Shown here piece by piece: positions 5,426 to 6,477 of a stretch of DNA of 6,477 nucleotides; position 1 is the first letter of the stretch, and each line of letters starts with the position of its first letter. The translations under genes were made by a program, and so were the position numbers. The notes under the pieces were generated by a model that saw only the letters and a program-made list of their open reading frames with translations, did not search any database and had not been told where the DNA came from. The stretch is from JAFGTF01 sp035527995 (GTDB taxonomy: Bacteria > Spirochaetota > B62-G9 > DRHN01): the NCBI GenBank assembly GCA_035527995.1, contig DATKZJ010000160.1:1-6477 (forward strand), given 5' to 3'.

Positions 5426-5434
5426 TAATACTAC
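5419..5434. promoter_or_regulatory. 16-bp perfect palindrome over the -10, putative operator
   Basis: GTAGTATTAATACTAC reads the same on both strands and has no spacer. It covers the whole -10 box and the probable start site of the radical SAM promoter. A dimeric repressor bound here would block RNA polymerase. The sequence does not match an operator I can name. Confidence 0.55.
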
Positions 5435-5449
5435 TAATGCGATTTGACC

Positions 5450-5455
5450 AGGAGG
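5450..5455 (+). promoter_or_regulatory. Strong Shine-Dalgarno of the radical SAM gene
   Basis: AGGAGG is six bases before the ATG at 5462 and fixes that start codon. It stands out because no other complete gene in the window has a recognisable Shine-Dalgarno. Confidence 0.85.
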
Positions 5456-5461
5456 GAAAGG

Positions 5462-6477
5462 ATGAGTCTTAATGTGAAGGGCAAGAAGGCGCTTGCCAAG
5501 ATGGGCCTCGAGCTGATGAAGATAAACTTCATCATGAACGCTTTTTTCCGATGGGGGGAGAAACAGATCCTGAAATCACTTGTAACGAAGAACCCGAGAA
5601 ACCGCCCGATAGGAGCACAGGAGGAGAAGTATCTTGCCATACGGAACCTGATGAAGGCGTTCGAGAGGAAGTTCAAGGAGGGATCTCTTGCCCCGTCCGT
5701 AAAAGACTGGGTTTTCAACACGCTCATTGGAGACGTAATCCTCAACTACGCAGAGCGGTATCCCCATGTTGTTGAAAGGCGCCGCCGCGAGGAAGATATC
5801 CCTACTTTCATGGCCATATCACCGACGCAGAAGTGCAACCTCGCGTGCACCGGCTGTTACGCGTCGTCGTCGAACCGCACGCCCGTGACACTCGAGTGGG
5901 ACGTGCTGGACAAGATGATGGAGCAGAAGACAACGCTCTGGGGTTCGCATTTCACTGTAATCTCCGGGGGAGAGCCTCTCCTCTACGAGAGTCAGGGCAA
6001 AAATATCATCGACCTGTTCGAGAAATATAACAATAACTTCTTTCTGATGTTCACTAACGGCACCCTCATCGACAAGAGCGTGGCGAAGAAGTTCGCCGAG
6101 CTGGGTAACGTCGCGCCGGGAATCTCCGTCGAGGGATTCGAGGATGCAACCGACAAGAGACGCGGCAAAGGGACATACGGGAAAATCATATCTGCGATGG
6201 AAATGCTGAAGGAGGAGGGGGTGCTATTCGGCGCGTCTCTCACCGCGACACGGAGTAATGTCGAGGAGATCACGAGCGACGAGTTCTTCGACCTGTTCTT
6301 CGACAAGCTCGGGGTGGCCTTTACCTGGATGTTCCAGTATATGCCGATAGGAAGGGGCCCGTCCTTCGACATGATGATCACGCCGGAGCAGAGAAGGCAG
6401 CTCTGGTTCCGCGAGCAGCATCTCATGAAGGACCGCGGCGTATTCTTCATCGACTTCTGGAACGGCGGGCCGATATC
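5462..6477 (+). CDS. Radical SAM protein, probably SPASM type (3' end missing)
   Basis: The first 338 residues are present and the frame is open to the right edge. C125, C129 and C132 in KCNLACTGCYA form the CX3CX2C site that holds the 4Fe-4S cluster and S-adenosylmethionine. SGGEPLL at 168-174 is the GGEP motif that contacts the SAM amino group. TNGTLID (198-204), ISVEGFEDATDKRRGKGTYG (221-240) and FQYMPIGRGP (291-300) follow the usual order in the partial TIM barrel of the MoaA/PqqE-like branch. Relatives with this YMPIGR and DFWNGGP pattern usually continue into a cysteine-rich C-terminal (SPASM-like) region, which would lie outside the window. The roughly 115 residues before the cysteine motif are unusual: basic and amphipathic, with no signal peptide, ending in ERRRREED. 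The substrate is unknown; peptide modification and cofactor synthesis are both possible. Expression is likely strong but repressible, given the promoter, the palindrome and AGGAGG upstream. Confidence 0.87.
   Translation, partial: MSLNVKGKKALAKMGLELMKINFIMNAFFRWGEKQILKSLVTKNPRNRPIGAQEEKYLAIRNLMKAFERKFKEGSLAPSVKDWVFNTLIGDVILNYAERYPHVVERRRREEDIPTFMAISPTQKCNLACTGCYASSSNRTPVTLEWDVLDKMMEQKTTLWGSHFTVISGGEPLLYESQGKNIIDLFEKYNNNFFLMFTNGTLIDKSVAKKFAELGNVAPGISVEGFEDATDKRRGKGTYGKIISAMEMLKEEGVLFGASLTATRSNVEEITSDEFFDLFFDKLGVAFTWMFQYMPIGRGPSFDMMITPEQRRQLWFREQHLMKDRGVFFIDFWNGGPI

Noticed and set aside
5992..6450. 152-codon minus-strand open frame at the right end
   Set aside because: It is antisense to the conserved radical SAM barrel motifs, with no ribosome binding site or domain.

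Overview
The window looks like chromosomal DNA of a Gram-negative-type (diderm) bacterium of moderate G+C. The best guess is a spirochaete or a similar environmental anaerobe. The reasons are a secreted protease-propeller-barrel protein that ends in an outer-membrane-type C-terminus, a DUF3786 protein, and a radical SAM enzyme of a type common in anaerobes. The lineage call is inference; no marker gene is present.

Layout from left to right. (1) Positions 1-125, minus strand: the first 41 codons of an SbcD/Mre11-like metallophosphoesterase that runs off the left edge. (2) Positions 126-269: a divergent promoter region with a head-to-tail 15-bp duplication. (3) Positions 270-890, plus strand: a complete DUF3786 protein with no known role. 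(4) Positions 891-1459: no protein-coding gene. The right half is an array of imperfect palindromes about 45-50 bp long with a shared core. Their arms differ from copy to copy by compensatory changes that keep the pairing. (5) Positions 1460-2317, minus strand: a ten-helix EamA/DMT-type transporter whose stop codon lies inside the last palindrome. (6) Positions 2440-5313, minus strand: a 957-residue exported protein with an HExxH metallopeptidase domain, a TolB/PD40-like beta-propeller and a C-terminal membrane beta-barrel. (7) Positions 5314-5461: a divergent promoter region. The plus-strand promoter has an A-tract, TTGACA and a 16-bp perfect palindrome over the -10. (8) Positions 5462-6477, plus strand: a radical SAM enzyme cut by the right edge.

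The genes do not form one obvious pathway. The transporter and the protease-barrel protein lie in tandem on the minus strand but probably have separate promoters. The most unusual element is the palindrome array at about 1117-1465, which may extend in decayed form across the whole gap from about 900. A second theme is translation initiation. Two genes have a -10 box 6-8 bases before the ATG and no Shine-Dalgarno sequence, which suggests leaderless mRNAs, while the radical SAM gene has a textbook AGGAGG.
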